DNA of 64,000 nt from Streptomyces sp. Mut1 (GTDB taxonomy: Bacteria > Actinomycetota > Actinomycetes > Streptomycetales > Streptomycetaceae), in the NCBI RefSeq assembly GCF_030719295.1, contig NZ_CP120997.1:4289501-4353500 (forward strand). The letters are read 5' to 3'. The notes under the pieces are model-generated. The model saw nothing but the letters and a program-made list of their open reading frames with translations. It ran no database searches and was not told the DNA's origin. Shown here in pieces: positions 52,059 through 60,685 of this stretch; the first letter of the stretch is position 1; the number at the start of each line of letters is the position of its first letter. The translations under genes were made by a program, and so were the position numbers.

Positions 52059-52708
52059 CATGTCCCGCGCCGCGTCAGCGGGTAGCACCCCAATCCGATC
52101 AGCACCGCTGTCAGATGGCCGATGTCCGTGAAGGTGGGGCGGGTGATGAGGGGGACGGTGTAGATGACCAGGACCGCGAAGAGGTACGCGGGGCGCCAGG
52201 GGCGGGGGACGTAGTAGGTGAGGACCGCGACCACGCCGGCGAGGGCGTAGCTGACGCCGATGTCGAGGGTGTTGGCGGCGGAGGGCGGGGCGTGGCCGTG
52301 GTGGATGGCCCAGGCGAGTACGCCCTCGCTGACGAGGGTGGCCAGCACGTGGGCGGTGGCGGCGACGGTGAGCCAGCGCAGGGTGCCGAGGCGGCGTTCG
52401 GCGGGGGCGTGGAAGACGGTGTAGAGGATGGCGTAGGGGAGCCATTGGCCGCTGTCGATCCAGAAGGCGCTGCTGATGAGGACGCGGACGGGGTTGCGGG
52501 ACAGCTCGTGGATGTTGGTGGAGCGCTGGCGGAGGAACTCCTCCTCGAAGGCCGGTGACATCTGGTGGACGATGACCGTGGTGACGAAGAGGGCGGTCAG
52601 CCAGATGTAGGTGCCGGGGGCGCTGCGGATCCAGGAGCCGGTGGCGCGGAGCCGGGCGGCGGGGGTGGTGCGGGGCCGGGTGGGCGGGGCTGGGTGGCCG
52701 GTGGGCAT
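52058..52708 (-). CDS. Rhomboid-like membrane protein
   Basis: 216 residues with about six hydrophobic helices (first at 33-50). The fourth region has DIGVSYALAGVVAVLTYYV, where Gly-x-Ser resembles the rhomboid nucleophile motif, and FTDIGHLTAVLIGLGCYPL holds a candidate catalytic His in the last helix. The family is often called rhomboid-like in actinobacteria; whether it is a protease is not proven. The ATG at 52708 (MPTGHPAPPT) is chosen because the frame continues far upstream antisense to the next gene without conservation. Confidence 0.75.
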   Translation of the reverse strand: MPTGHPAPPTRPRTTPAARLRATGSWIRSAPGTYIWLTALFVTTVIVHQMSPAFEEEFLRQRSTNIHELSRNPVRVLISSAFWIDSGQWLPYAILYTVFHAPAERRLGTLRWLTVAATAHVLATLVSEGVLAWAIHHGHAPPSAANTLDIGVSYALAGVVAVLTYYVPRPWRPAYLFAVLVIYTVPLITRPTFTDIGHLTAVLIGLGCYPLTRRGT

Positions 52709-52741
52709 AGCCGATTGACGCACGCTCCTACGATCGGGGGC

Positions 52742-53647
52742 GTGATCGACATTCCGGATGCGCTGGTCGCTGCTCAGAACGCCTGCAACGGGGAAGCCGG
52801 GCGGGCGTTCGTCGCCGGGTTGCCGGGGATGGCGGCGGAGTTCCTGAAGCGATGGGGGCTGCGGCGGGACGGTGCGGTGATGCACGGGGTGTGTGCGCTG
52901 GTCCTGCCGGTGGTGCGGGTGGGGGACGGGCGCCCGGCGGTGCTGAAGTTGCAGTTGGTGGATGAGGAGACGGTGGGGGAGCCGGTCGCGCTGCGGTTGT
53001 GGGGGGAGGCGTCGGCCGGGGCGGTGGGGCTGCTGGAGCACGATCCGGTGACGGGGGCGATGCTGCTGGAGCGGCTGGACGGGCGGCGTTCGCTCGACGG
53101 GATGGCGGACGCGGGCCGGGCGGTGGGGGTGATCGCCGGGTTGCTGGCGGGGCTGACGGAGGTGCGGCCGCCGGCCGGGTGCGGGCTGCGGGGGCTGGGG
53201 GAGGCGGCCGAGCGGATGGTGGCCGGTGCGCCGGGGGTCGTGGCGGGCCTGGTGGACGAGGGGGAGCGGCGGTTGGTACGGGACTGCGCGGCGGCGGTGC
53301 GTGAGGTGGCGGGGGAGCCGGGGGACCGGCTGCTGCACTGGGATCTGCACTTCGGGAACGTGCTGGCGGGCCCGGACGGGCGGTGGGTGGCGATCGATCC
53401 GAAGCCGCTGGTGGGGGACCCGGGTTTCGAGCTGCTGCCCGCGTTGTGGAACCGGTTCGACGCGGACGCGGTGGGGCGGCGGTTCGACGTGCTGACCGGG
53501 GTGCTGGGGCTGGACCGGGGGCGGGCGGTGGCCTGGACGCTGGGGCGGGTGCTGCAGAACGCGTGCTGGAGCGTCGGGGACGGCGGTGCGGGTCGGCTGG
53601 TGCCGGAGCAGGCGCACATCGCCCGGGTGCTGCTGGGCCGGGGGTAG
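52742..53647 (+). CDS. APH(6)/hydroxyurea-resistance-like antibiotic phosphotransferase
   Basis: 301 residues with the streptomycin 6-kinase-type core: LLHWDLHFGNVLAG (catalytic loop) and VAIDPKPLVGDPGFELLPALWNR, the IDPKPLVGDP block typical of the APH(6)/Hur family. It could phosphorylate streptomycin or related molecules, but most streptomycete homologues have no known substrate. TACGAT ends 7 nt before GTG 52742, so a leaderless mRNA is likely and the frame upstream is not used. It is divergent from the rhomboid-like gene. Confidence 0.8.
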   Translation: MIDIPDALVAAQNACNGEAGRAFVAGLPGMAAEFLKRWGLRRDGAVMHGVCALVLPVVRVGDGRPAVLKLQLVDEETVGEPVALRLWGEASAGAVGLLEHDPVTGAMLLERLDGRRSLDGMADAGRAVGVIAGLLAGLTEVRPPAGCGLRGLGEAAERMVAGAPGVVAGLVDEGERRLVRDCAAAVREVAGEPGDRLLHWDLHFGNVLAGPDGRWVAIDPKPLVGDPGFELLPALWNRFDADAVGRRFDVLTGVLGLDRGRAVAWTLGRVLQNACWSVGDGGAGRLVPEQAHIARVLLGRG

Positions 53648-53688
53648 GCGGCGGCGGGCGGCCGGCGGGCGCTGTTTACGCTGCCCCC

Positions 53689-54171
53689 ATGATTCGTACT
53701 GCTACTGCCGCCGATGTCCCCGAGCTGCACGCGATGGTGCGTGAGCTGGCCGATTACGAGAAGTCGCTGCACGAGGTGCGTGTCGCCGAGGAGCAGTTGC
53801 GGGAGGCGCTGTTCGGGGAGCGGCCGGCCGCGTTCGCGCACATCGCGGAGTCGGACGAGGACGGCTCGGTGGTGGGCTTCGCGCTGTGGTTCCTGAACTT
53901 CTCCACGTGGCGCGGGACGCACGGGATCTACCTGGAGGACCTGTACGTGCGTCCCGAGCGGCGTGGCGGCGGGCACGGGAAGGCGCTGCTGACGGAGTTG
54001 GCGCGGATCTGTGTGGAGCGGGGTTACGAGCGCCTGGAGTGGTCGGTGCTGAACTGGAACGCTCCGTCGATCGCGTTCTACGAGGCGCTGGGGGCGCGTC
54101 CGCAGGACGAGTGGACGGTGTACCGGCTGACGGACGGGGCGCTGGCGGAGCTGGGCGGGGCGGGGGTCTGA
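53689..54171 (+). CDS. Diamine/spermidine N1-acetyltransferase-like GNAT protein
   Basis: 160 residues. The SSAT-type pattern is complete: ADYEKSLHEVRVAEEQLREALFG, GIYLEDLYVRPERRGGGHGKALLTEL (acetyl-CoA loop), RLEWSVLNWNAPSIAFYEALGA. SSAT enzymes acetylate polyamines and related amines. TACGCT ends 6 nt before the ATG at 53689, suggesting a leaderless mRNA. It converges on an oxidoreductase gene with a palindrome between the stops. Confidence 0.88.
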   Translation: MIRTATAADVPELHAMVRELADYEKSLHEVRVAEEQLREALFGERPAAFAHIAESDEDGSVVGFALWFLNFSTWRGTHGIYLEDLYVRPERRGGGHGKALLTELARICVERGYERLEWSVLNWNAPSIAFYEALGARPQDEWTVYRLTDGALAELGGAGV

Positions 54172-54172
54172 C

Positions 54173-54194
54173 GAACCCCCGGGCCCGGGGGTTC
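54173..54194. terminator. 22-bp perfect palindrome between convergent stops
   Basis: GAACCCCCGGG / CCCGGGGGTTC, with no spacer. It fills the 21-bp gap between the GNAT stop (54171) and the oxidoreductase stop (54193) and works as a bidirectional terminator. Confidence 0.8.
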
Positions 54195-55179
54195 AGGGGA
54201 TGAGGACGACCTTGCCGGTGGTGCCGCGGGTTTCCAGGTCGCGGTGGGCGTCGGCGGCGCGGGCGAGCGGGTAGCTCCGGATCGCGGGGCGCAGGCGGCC
54301 CGCGGCGGCTTCGGCGAGGGCGCGGGTTTCGAGGGTGCGCAGGCCGCCGCCCCTGCTGAGCATGGCGGGGCCCAGGACGTGCTCGGAGGTGATGCCGCGT
54401 GCGGCGAGTTCCTCGTCGGTCAGGGTGAGGGGGCGGCCGCCCGCCCAGCCGTAGACGAGGTGCTGTCCGCCCTTGCCGAGGAGGTCGACGGCGGCGCGGG
54501 CGGTGGTGGAGCCGACGCAGTCGTAGACGACGGTGGCGCGGCGGCCGAGGGCGTCGAGGTGGGTGCGGACGTGGCGGGGCCAGTCGGGGCGGGTGTAGTC
54601 GACGGCGAGGTCGGCGCCGTTGTCCCGGACGAGGGTGGTCTTGGCGGGGCCGCCGGCGAGGCCGATGACGGTGGCCCCGGCGTTCCTGGCGTGCTGGACG
54701 AGCAGGGTGCCGATGCCTCCGGCGGCGGCGGTGACGAGTGCGACGGAGTCGGGGCCGAGCGGGGTGAAGGCGAGGATGCCGAGGGTGGTGCGGCCGGTGC
54801 CGATCATGGCGACGGCCTCGGCGTGGCCCAGTCCTTCGGGTATGCGGTGGAGCCGTTCGGCGTCGGTGACGGCGAGTTCGGCGTAGCCGCCGGGGCCGGT
54901 GCCGAGGTGGGCGACGACGTCCTGGCCGAGCCAGCCGGGGTCGGTGCCTTCGCCGAGCGCGTCGACGGTGCCGGCGACTTCGCGGCCCGGGACGGTGGGG
55001 AGCGGGGTGGGGGCGGGGAAGGGGCCGGTGTGGCCCTGGCGCAGGGTGGTGTCGAGGAGGTGTACGCCGGCGGCGCGGACGGCGATGCGGACCTGGCCGA
55101 GGCCGGGCTCGGGGTCCTCGGTCCGTTCGTAGCCGAGGTTCTCGGCGGGGCCGAAGGCGTGGAGGCGTACGGCGTGCAT
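54193..55179 (-). CDS. Zinc-binding-dehydrogenase-family quinone oxidoreductase-like enzyme
   Basis: 328 residues, MDR family: N-terminal GroES-like domain (GLGQVRIAVRAAGVHLLDTTLRQG, GREVAGTVDALGEG), then a Rossmann domain with VTAAAGGIGTLLVQHARNAGATVIGLAGG (A-x-x-G-x-x-G nucleotide motif). The Cys and His zinc ligands of alcohol dehydrogenases are absent, as in NADPH:quinone reductases. Function is probably NADPH-dependent reduction. The ATG at 55179 is chosen; a MerR-like dyad lies 47-68 bp upstream. Confidence 0.85.
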   Translation of the reverse strand: MHAVRLHAFGPAENLGYERTEDPEPGLGQVRIAVRAAGVHLLDTTLRQGHTGPFPAPTPLPTVPGREVAGTVDALGEGTDPGWLGQDVVAHLGTGPGGYAELAVTDAERLHRIPEGLGHAEAVAMIGTGRTTLGILAFTPLGPDSVALVTAAAGGIGTLLVQHARNAGATVIGLAGGPAKTTLVRDNGADLAVDYTRPDWPRHVRTHLDALGRRATVVYDCVGSTTARAAVDLLGKGGQHLVYGWAGGRPLTLTDEELAARGITSEHVLGPAMLSRGGGLRTLETRALAEAAAGRLRPAIRSYPLARAADAHRDLETRGTTGKVVLIP

Positions 55180-55225
55180 GGCGGGCTCCCCCGGGGTGGT
55201 GTGGGTTTCGTCGGGCCCACCCTCT

Positions 55226-55247
55226 GACCTCAAGCATGGTTGAGGTC
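55226..55247 (-). promoter_or_regulatory. MerR/SoxR-like operator before the oxidoreductase gene
   Basis: Perfect dyad GACCTCAA-N6-TTGAGGTC. On the minus strand TTGACC (-35-like) is followed after 19 nt by GAGGGT, and that long spacer is typical of MerR-controlled promoters. No MerR gene is adjacent. Confidence 0.6.
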
Positions 55248-55292
55248 AAGGGGTGGCGGGGCGTTGTCAGTGGTGTGCGTCACGATGGGGGC

Positions 55293-55973
55293 ATGGTGCG
55301 CAGTGGTGGTCGGAGTGGTGGCGGGATCGCGGCGGCGCGGCGTCCGGAGGTGCGGTTGCCGCCGCTGACGGATTTCGAGGGGGGCGGACTGGAGGCCGAC
55401 GGGGATTACGACGGGGTGCGGTTCGGGTCCGTGGATCTGGCGGACGAGTCGGGCCGGGGGGCCCGGTTCATGGACTGTGCGCTGGAGGGCTGCGCCCTGG
55501 ACCGTACGGAGCTGAGCCGGGCGCGGTTCATCGACTCGGTCCTGACGGGGGTACGGGGGGTGGGCACGGATCTCTCGTCGGCGTCGCTGCGGGACGTGGA
55601 GGTGGTGGACGCGCGCCTGGGCGGGGTGCAGTTGCACGGGGCGGTGCTGGAGCGGGTGCTGGTGCGGGGCGGGAAGATCGATTACCTGAATCTGCGCGAG
55701 GCCCGGCTGAAGGACGTGGTCTTCGAGGGCTGTGTGCTGGCGGAACCGGATTTCGGGGGCGCGCAGCTGACCCGGGTGGAGTTCCGGGACTGTGTGCTGA
55801 AGCGGGTGGACTTCAGCGCGGTGCGGATGGAGTCGGTGGATCTGCGGTCGGTCGCGGAGCTGGACATCGCGCGGGGTGTGGAGCGGCTGGCGGGTGCGGT
55901 GATCAGCCCGGCGCAGCTGATGGAGCTGGCTCCGGCGTTCGCGGCGCAGATCGGGGTGCGCGTGGAGGCGTGA
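55293..55973 (+). CDS. Pentapeptide-repeat protein
   Basis: 226 residues with degenerate A(D/N)LXX-type five-residue repeats through about 55-195: VRFGSVDLADESGRGARFMDCALEGCALDRTELSRARFIDSVLTG and further units, then LRDVEVVDARLGGVQLHGAVLERVLV. These fold as a right-handed quadrilateral beta-helix. Some family members mimic DNA and protect gyrase (Qnr/MfpA type), but most have unknown roles. The ATG at 55293 follows GGGGGC and starts MVRSGGR; the frame opens earlier, at 55236. Confidence 0.8.
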   Translation: MVRSGGRSGGGIAAARRPEVRLPPLTDFEGGGLEADGDYDGVRFGSVDLADESGRGARFMDCALEGCALDRTELSRARFIDSVLTGVRGVGTDLSSASLRDVEVVDARLGGVQLHGAVLERVLVRGGKIDYLNLREARLKDVVFEGCVLAEPDFGGAQLTRVEFRDCVLKRVDFSAVRMESVDLRSVAELDIARGVERLAGAVISPAQLMELAPAFAAQIGVRVEA

Positions 55974-55991
55974 GGCGGTCTGCGGGGCCGG

Positions 55992-56489
55992 TCAGAGGCG
56001 GGGGAAGCGGGCCTGGAGGTCCCAGACGGCGGGGTTGTCGGCGAGGCCCTCGTGCATGTCGGCGAGGTCGGCGATCAGGTCGTGCAGGAAGTCGCGGGCC
56101 TCGCGGCGCAGGAGGGAGTGGCCGAAGGTGAGGGGCGGTTCCTCGGGGTCCATCCAGTCGGCCTCGATGTCGACCCAGCCGAAGCGGCGTTCGAAGAGCA
56201 TGCGGTCGGAGGACTCGGTGAAGTCGAGTTCGGCGTACTGGCGGCGGTGCGAGCGGCTGCCGCGGGGGTCCTGGTCGATCTGTTCGACGATGTCGCACAG
56301 GGCCCAGGCGAAGTCGAGCACCGGCACCCATCCCCAGGCTGTGGATACTTCGCGGTCCTCCTTGGTGTCCGCGAGGTAGACGTCCCCGGAGAACAGGTCG
56401 TGGCGCAGGGCGTGGACGTCCGCCCGGCGGTAGTCGGTCTGCGGGGGGTCGGGGAAGCGGCGGGAGAGGGAGTAGCCGATGTCGAGCAC
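55992..56489 (-). CDS. Conserved hypothetical protein
   Basis: 165 residues, soluble, no signal peptide. It begins MLDIGYSLSRRFPDPPQTDYRRADVHALRHDLFSGDVYLAD and contains WGWVPVLDFAWALCDIVEQID, ELDFTESSDRMLFERRFGWVDIEADWMDPEEPPLTF and a helical C-terminus. The family is found in streptomycetes without a known role. GTG start at 56489. It is divergent from the M1 peptidase gene. Confidence 0.7.
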   Translation of the reverse strand: MLDIGYSLSRRFPDPPQTDYRRADVHALRHDLFSGDVYLADTKEDREVSTAWGWVPVLDFAWALCDIVEQIDQDPRGSRSHRRQYAELDFTESSDRMLFERRFGWVDIEADWMDPEEPPLTFGHSLLRREARDFLHDLIADLADMHEGLADNPAVWDLQARFPRL

Positions 56490-56642
56490 GGTTCGATGGT
56501 GTCATGCCCGGCGTGTCGGCCTCGCACCAGCGGCCCGGGGGCGGCGGCGCCTCCGGTGCGGCCGGCGTCGGGCGGGCGGCCGTTGGGCATCGCGCCGGCG
56601 CACCGCCCCGGAGTCCGACATTCCGCACATAGGATCATCGGC

Positions 56643-58067
56643 GTGGATCATCGAACCCCGGTACGCGGCGCAGTCCCCAGGGTGGCCCGGACCGCCCTCC
56701 CGTTGCTCGTCCTCGCGCTCCTCGCGCCCGCCTGTTCCGGCGGGGTGGAGGGCAAGCCGGGCGCGTCCGGGGTGCGCGATCCGTACTTCCCGAAGCTGGG
56801 CAACGGCGGCTACGACGTGTCGCACTACGCCATCACGCTGGACGTGGACCCGGACGAGCAGCGGCTGCGCGGCAGTGTCGAGATCACCGCGCGGGCCACT
56901 CAGGACCTCAGTTCGTTCAATCTGGACCTGGCCGGGCTGACCGTGGACTCGGCGACGGTGGAGGGGCGTCCGGCCGCCGTCAACCGGGCGGGCGACGAGC
57001 TGACGCTGCGTGCGGACGCGAAGGCCGAGGACCGGCTGCGCCGGGGCGAGACGTTCCGGGTGGTCGTGCGCTACTCGGGCTCGCCGAAGACGATCACCGA
57101 TCCGGACGGGTCCGAGGAGGGCTGGCTGCCCACCGACGACGGGGCGGTCGCGCTCGGCGAGCCGACCGGTTCGATGGCCTGGTTCCCGGGCAACCACCAC
57201 CCGAGCGACAAGGCCGCGTACGACCTGACGGTCACCGTCCCGAAGGGGCTGACGGCGGTCTCCAACGGGGTGCTTGCCGGGCCGCCGACGACGGAGAAGG
57301 GCCGCACCACCTTCCGCTGGCACACCGCGGAGCCGATGGCGAGCTATCTCGCGACGCTGGCGGTCGGGCGGTTCGAGACGAAGACGTCGACCATGGCGGG
57401 CGGGATCACGGTGTTCACCGCCGTGGACCCCGAGGTGGCGAAGGCGAGCGCGCGGACGGTGGCCCGGGTGCCGGAGGTGGTGGCGTGGGAGGCCGAGCAC
57501 TTCGGTCCGTACCCGTTCTCGGCGACCGGCGCGATCGTGGACCGCGAGGACGACTCCGGGTACGCGCTGGAGACGCAGAACAGGCCGTTCTTCCCGGGCC
57601 CGCCGAGCGTCGGGCTGCTCGTCCACGAGATGGCGCACCAGTGGTTCGGCGACTCGGTCACGCCGAAGAGCTGGCGCGACATGTGGCTGAACGAGGGGCC
57701 GGCGACGTACGCGGAGTGGCTGTGGGAGGAGGAGAAGAACGGCACCCCGGCCGAGGAGTCGTTCGAGGACGCCTACGAGGACGAGGACAACTGGGCGTTC
57801 CCGCCCGCCGATCCGCCCTCGGCGGCGGCCGTCTCCGACGACCCGGTGTACGGGCGCGGGGCGATGGTCATCCACAAGATCCGTGAGGCGGTGGACGACG
57901 ACGAGGAGTTCTTCGCGCTGCTGAAGGGCTGGACGAAGGCGCACCGGCACGGCAACGCGTCGACGGCGGACTTCACCGCGTACGTGGAGAAGGAGACCGG
58001 GCAGGATCTGTCGGGGCTGTGGAAGGCGTGGCTGTACGGCAGGAGCCGGCCCGCCGCGGACGGCTGA
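56643..58067 (+). CDS. M1-family zinc metallopeptidase, probably a lipoprotein
   Basis: 474 residues. The zinc site is complete: H328-E-M-A-H332 with E351 (HEMAHQWFGDSV through MWLNEG), the M1 HExxH-x18-E spacing. ALETQNRPFF stands in place of the GAMEN exopeptidase motif. The N-terminus (ALPLLVLALLAPAC) has a hydrophobic core ending in a lipobox-like APAC, so it is likely exported and lipid-anchored. The length is half that of full aminopeptidase N. TAGGAT ends 7 nt before GTG 56643, giving a leaderless start. Confidence 0.9.
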   Translation: MDHRTPVRGAVPRVARTALPLLVLALLAPACSGGVEGKPGASGVRDPYFPKLGNGGYDVSHYAITLDVDPDEQRLRGSVEITARATQDLSSFNLDLAGLTVDSATVEGRPAAVNRAGDELTLRADAKAEDRLRRGETFRVVVRYSGSPKTITDPDGSEEGWLPTDDGAVALGEPTGSMAWFPGNHHPSDKAAYDLTVTVPKGLTAVSNGVLAGPPTTEKGRTTFRWHTAEPMASYLATLAVGRFETKTSTMAGGITVFTAVDPEVAKASARTVARVPEVVAWEAEHFGPYPFSATGAIVDREDDSGYALETQNRPFFPGPPSVGLLVHEMAHQWFGDSVTPKSWRDMWLNEGPATYAEWLWEEEKNGTPAEESFEDAYEDEDNWAFPPADPPSAAAVSDDPVYGRGAMVIHKIREAVDDDEEFFALLKGWTKAHRHGNASTADFTAYVEKETGQDLSGLWKAWLYGRSRPAADG

Positions 58068-58092
58068 CCGGCTCCTGGCCGAGGCATTCGGG

Positions 58093-59673
58093 TTACTTGA
58101 CGTTGACGCCGTTCCAGGCGGCGTCGACGGCTTCGAGTTCGGCGCTGTCGGCGCCGTACAGGTCGGTCGCGGCCTGCTCGGTGGCGGTGCGGGCGTCCGC
58201 GTAGTCGGTGGTGGAGGTCATGTACTCGGAGAGGGCCTTGTACCAGATCTGGACGGCCTTGTCCCGGCCGATGCCGGTGACGGTGGAGCCGTCGGCGGTG
58301 GGGGAGTCGTAGTCGACGCCGTTGATGGTCTTGGCGCCGCTGCCCTCGGCGAGCAGGTAGAAGAAGTGGTTGGCGACGCCGGAGGAGTAGTGGACGTCGA
58401 GGTTGCCGACGCTGCTGTCCCAGTAGTCGGCCGAGCCGCCGTCCTTGCTGGGCTCGTCCATGTAGCGCAGCGGGCTGCCGTCGCCGTTGATGTCGATCTT
58501 CTCGCCGATGAGGTAGTCGCCGGCGTCGGTGGTGTTGTCGGCGAAGAACTCGACGGCGGTGCCGAAGATGTCGCTGGTGGCCTCGTTGAGCCCGCCGGAC
58601 TCGCCCGAGTAGTTGAGGTCGGCGGTGGAGGCGGTGAGGCCGTGGCTCATCTCGTGGCCCGCGACGTCGACCGCGGTGAGGGCGCTCTTGTTGTCGGCGC
58701 CGTCGCCGTAGGTCATGCAGAAGCAGCTGTCGTCCCAGAAGGCGTTGACGTACGCGTTGCCGTAGTGGACGCGGGAGTAGGCGGCCTTGCCGTCGCCCGC
58801 GATGCCGTCGCGGCCGAACGCGGACTTGTAGAAGTCCCAGGTCAGGGCGGCGCCGTAGTGGGCGTCGACGGCGGCGGTCTGGCGGTCGTCGCCGGTGCCG
58901 TCGCCCCAGGTGTCGTCGTCGTCGGTGACGAGGGAGCCGGTGCCGCTGGAGCCCTGGTTCAGGTCGTACGTCTTGTGGCCGCCGCGGTCGCCGTCGGTCA
59001 GTTCGAAGCCGGAGCCGGACGCGGTGGTGGTGAGGTCGACCTTGCCGCTGTACTGGCTGTTGCCGACGCCGGCGGTCTCGATCTCCTCGTAGCTCTGGAG
59101 GACCTTGCCGGTGGTGGCGTCGGTGATGACGCGCTTGCGGCTGGGGGTGCCGTCCTTCTGCACGCCGGTCTTCACCGACTCCAGGGCGAGGACGGGGGTG
59201 CCGCTGCCCGCCCAGATCACCTTGCGGGCGCTCGCCGCGGTCTTGATCTTCGCCGTCGTGGACGGCACGGATATGCGTGCGGTGGTGGCCTTGGTGACGC
59301 TCTTGAGCTTGCCGTTCGCGGCGGTGTGCGTGACGAGGTCGCCGCCGAGGACGGGCAGGCCGTCGTAGGTGCGCTCGTAGCGGGTGTGGACCGTGCCGTT
59401 GGCGTCCTTGATCACGTCACGGACGATCAGCTTCTCCTTGCCGCCGAGCTTCAGCGTGCTCGCGGTCGAAGAGGCGTCGGTCTGGGCGGACTTGATGGCG
59501 GCGGTACGGGCCGACGCGCTGCTGAAGGCCGGGGTGGAGACGGGGGAGACGGAGGGGGAGTCGCCCGGGGTGTTCGGGTGGGCGTTCGCCGCACCGGTCT
59601 GCATCCCGACGACGACCATCGCGGCCACGGCGGCCAGGGCTGCGGCACGACGGGTGTTCATGTGGGGGGTCAT
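58093..59673 (-). CDS. Secreted M4 (thermolysin-type) metallopeptidase
   Basis: 526 residues in prepropeptide form: signal peptide (about 5-30, NTRRAAALAAVAAMVVVGMQ), FTP/PepSY propeptide with LIVRDVIKDANGTVHTRYERTYDGLPVLGGDLVTH, then the catalytic domain. Zinc ligands are H340-E-M-S-H344 (GHEMSHGLT) and E364 (GGLNEATSD), with the catalytic His region NLDVHYSSGVANHFFYLL. It cleaves proteins extracellularly for nutrient supply. ATG 59673 is chosen (GGAGC upstream); ATG 59661 is possible. Confidence 0.92.
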   Translation of the reverse strand: MTPHMNTRRAAALAAVAAMVVVGMQTGAANAHPNTPGDSPSVSPVSTPAFSSASARTAAIKSAQTDASSTASTLKLGGKEKLIVRDVIKDANGTVHTRYERTYDGLPVLGGDLVTHTAANGKLKSVTKATTARISVPSTTAKIKTAASARKVIWAGSGTPVLALESVKTGVQKDGTPSRKRVITDATTGKVLQSYEEIETAGVGNSQYSGKVDLTTTASGSGFELTDGDRGGHKTYDLNQGSSGTGSLVTDDDDTWGDGTGDDRQTAAVDAHYGAALTWDFYKSAFGRDGIAGDGKAAYSRVHYGNAYVNAFWDDSCFCMTYGDGADNKSALTAVDVAGHEMSHGLTASTADLNYSGESGGLNEATSDIFGTAVEFFADNTTDAGDYLIGEKIDINGDGSPLRYMDEPSKDGGSADYWDSSVGNLDVHYSSGVANHFFYLLAEGSGAKTINGVDYDSPTADGSTVTGIGRDKAVQIWYKALSEYMTSTTDYADARTATEQAATDLYGADSAELEAVDAAWNGVNVK

Positions 59674-59856
59674 ACGTGCTCCGTTGCTCGTTCCGTGGGG
59701 GGTTACGAGCCGAGAGCGTGCCACCGAATGACCGCTATTGACGGTGTACTAACAAATACCTCACATTTCTTTGACCAGTTCTTGTCCGACTGGGGTGCGT
59801 TCGTGTCCGTTATCCGGCGGACTTGGGGCGAGTCGGGCCCGGGAGCGGACACGCGG

Positions 59857-59891
59857 GAGCCCCCGGCCGCAGGACGTTCGGCCGGGGGCTC
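59857..59891 (-). terminator. Hairpin terminator of terD
   Basis: Thirteen-bp stem GAGCCCCCGGCCG / CGGCCGGGGGCTC with a 9-nt loop, 37 bp beyond the terD stop. Confidence 0.8.
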
Positions 59892-59928
59892 CTGTGAAGC
59901 GGACGTACGGAGCGTCAGAGACGGAGCG

Positions 59929-60504
59929 TCAGAGAGTGACGCCGAAGTCCTGCGCGATGCCGCGCAGGCCGGAGGCGTAACCCTGGCCCACGGCGCGGAA
60001 CTTCCACTCGGCGCCGTTGCGGTACAGCTCGCCGAAGACCATGGCGGTCTCGGTGGCGGCGTCCTCGCTCAGGTCGTAGCGCGCGATCTCCGCGCCGCCG
60101 GCCTGGTTCAGGATGCGGATGTAGGCGTTGCGCACCTGGCCGAAGTTCTGGCTGCGGGTCTCGGCGTCGTAGATGGAGACCGGGAAGACGATCTTGTCGA
60201 CGTCGGCCGGCAGGGCCGCCAGGTTGACGTTGATCTGCTCGTCGTCGCCCTCGCCCTCACCCGTGACGTTGTCACCGGTGTGCACGATGGTCTGGTCCGG
60301 CGTCGCCTTGTTGTTGAAGAAGACGAAGTGGGCGTCCGAGTAGACCTTGCCCTCCGCGTTGACCGCGATCGCCGAGGCGTCGAGGTCGAAGTCGGTGCCG
60401 GTGGTGGTACGGACGTCCCAGCCGAGGCCGACCGTGACGGCGGTGAGGCCGGGGGCCTCCTTGGTGAGGGAGACGTTGCCGCCCTTGGACAGGCTTACTG
60501 CCAT
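59929..60504 (-). CDS. terD: TerD-family calcium-binding stress protein
   Basis: 191 residues, one TerD domain: [43 protein letters not shown] with Ca-binding Asp38/40/42, [41 protein letters not shown], and [22 protein letters not shown]. TerD proteins bind calcium and are linked to tellurite/stress tolerance and, in Streptomyces, to differentiation. A single stand-alone copy with its own hairpin terminator. GAAAGGGAC precedes the ATG. Confidence 0.95.
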   Translation of the reverse strand: MAVSLSKGGNVSLTKEAPGLTAVTVGLGWDVRTTTGTDFDLDASAIAVNAEGKVYSDAHFVFFNNKATPDQTIVHTGDNVTGEGEGDDEQINVNLAALPADVDKIVFPVSIYDAETRSQNFGQVRNAYIRILNQAGGAEIARYDLSEDAATETAMVFGELYRNGAEWKFRAVGQGYASGLRGIAQDFGVTL

Positions 60505-60622
60505 GGGAAGTCCCTTTCATCTGTCGGGTACGGGCTTCGTGCCATCACGAAGCTACCGTCACCGTTCATAACGCCGACAGGGGACCGGGAGGTTCCGTCC
60601 GCCTTTACTTTCTTTGCCGAAA

Positions 60623-60661
60623 GGGTGTTCGGGGCATCTCAAAAGGAGGTGACGAACACCC
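60623..60661 (+). promoter_or_regulatory. Leader stem-loop holding a perfect Shine-Dalgarno sequence
   Basis: Arms GGGTGTTCG (60623-60631) and CGAACACCC (60653-60661) surround a loop with AAGGAGGTGA (60643-60652), an exact 10-nt match to the 16S rRNA 3' end. No start codon follows at a usable distance; arfB begins 24-33 nt further. Confidence 0.55.
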
Positions 60662-60685
60662 GCCGGGGCAGGGAACATGGGTGTC

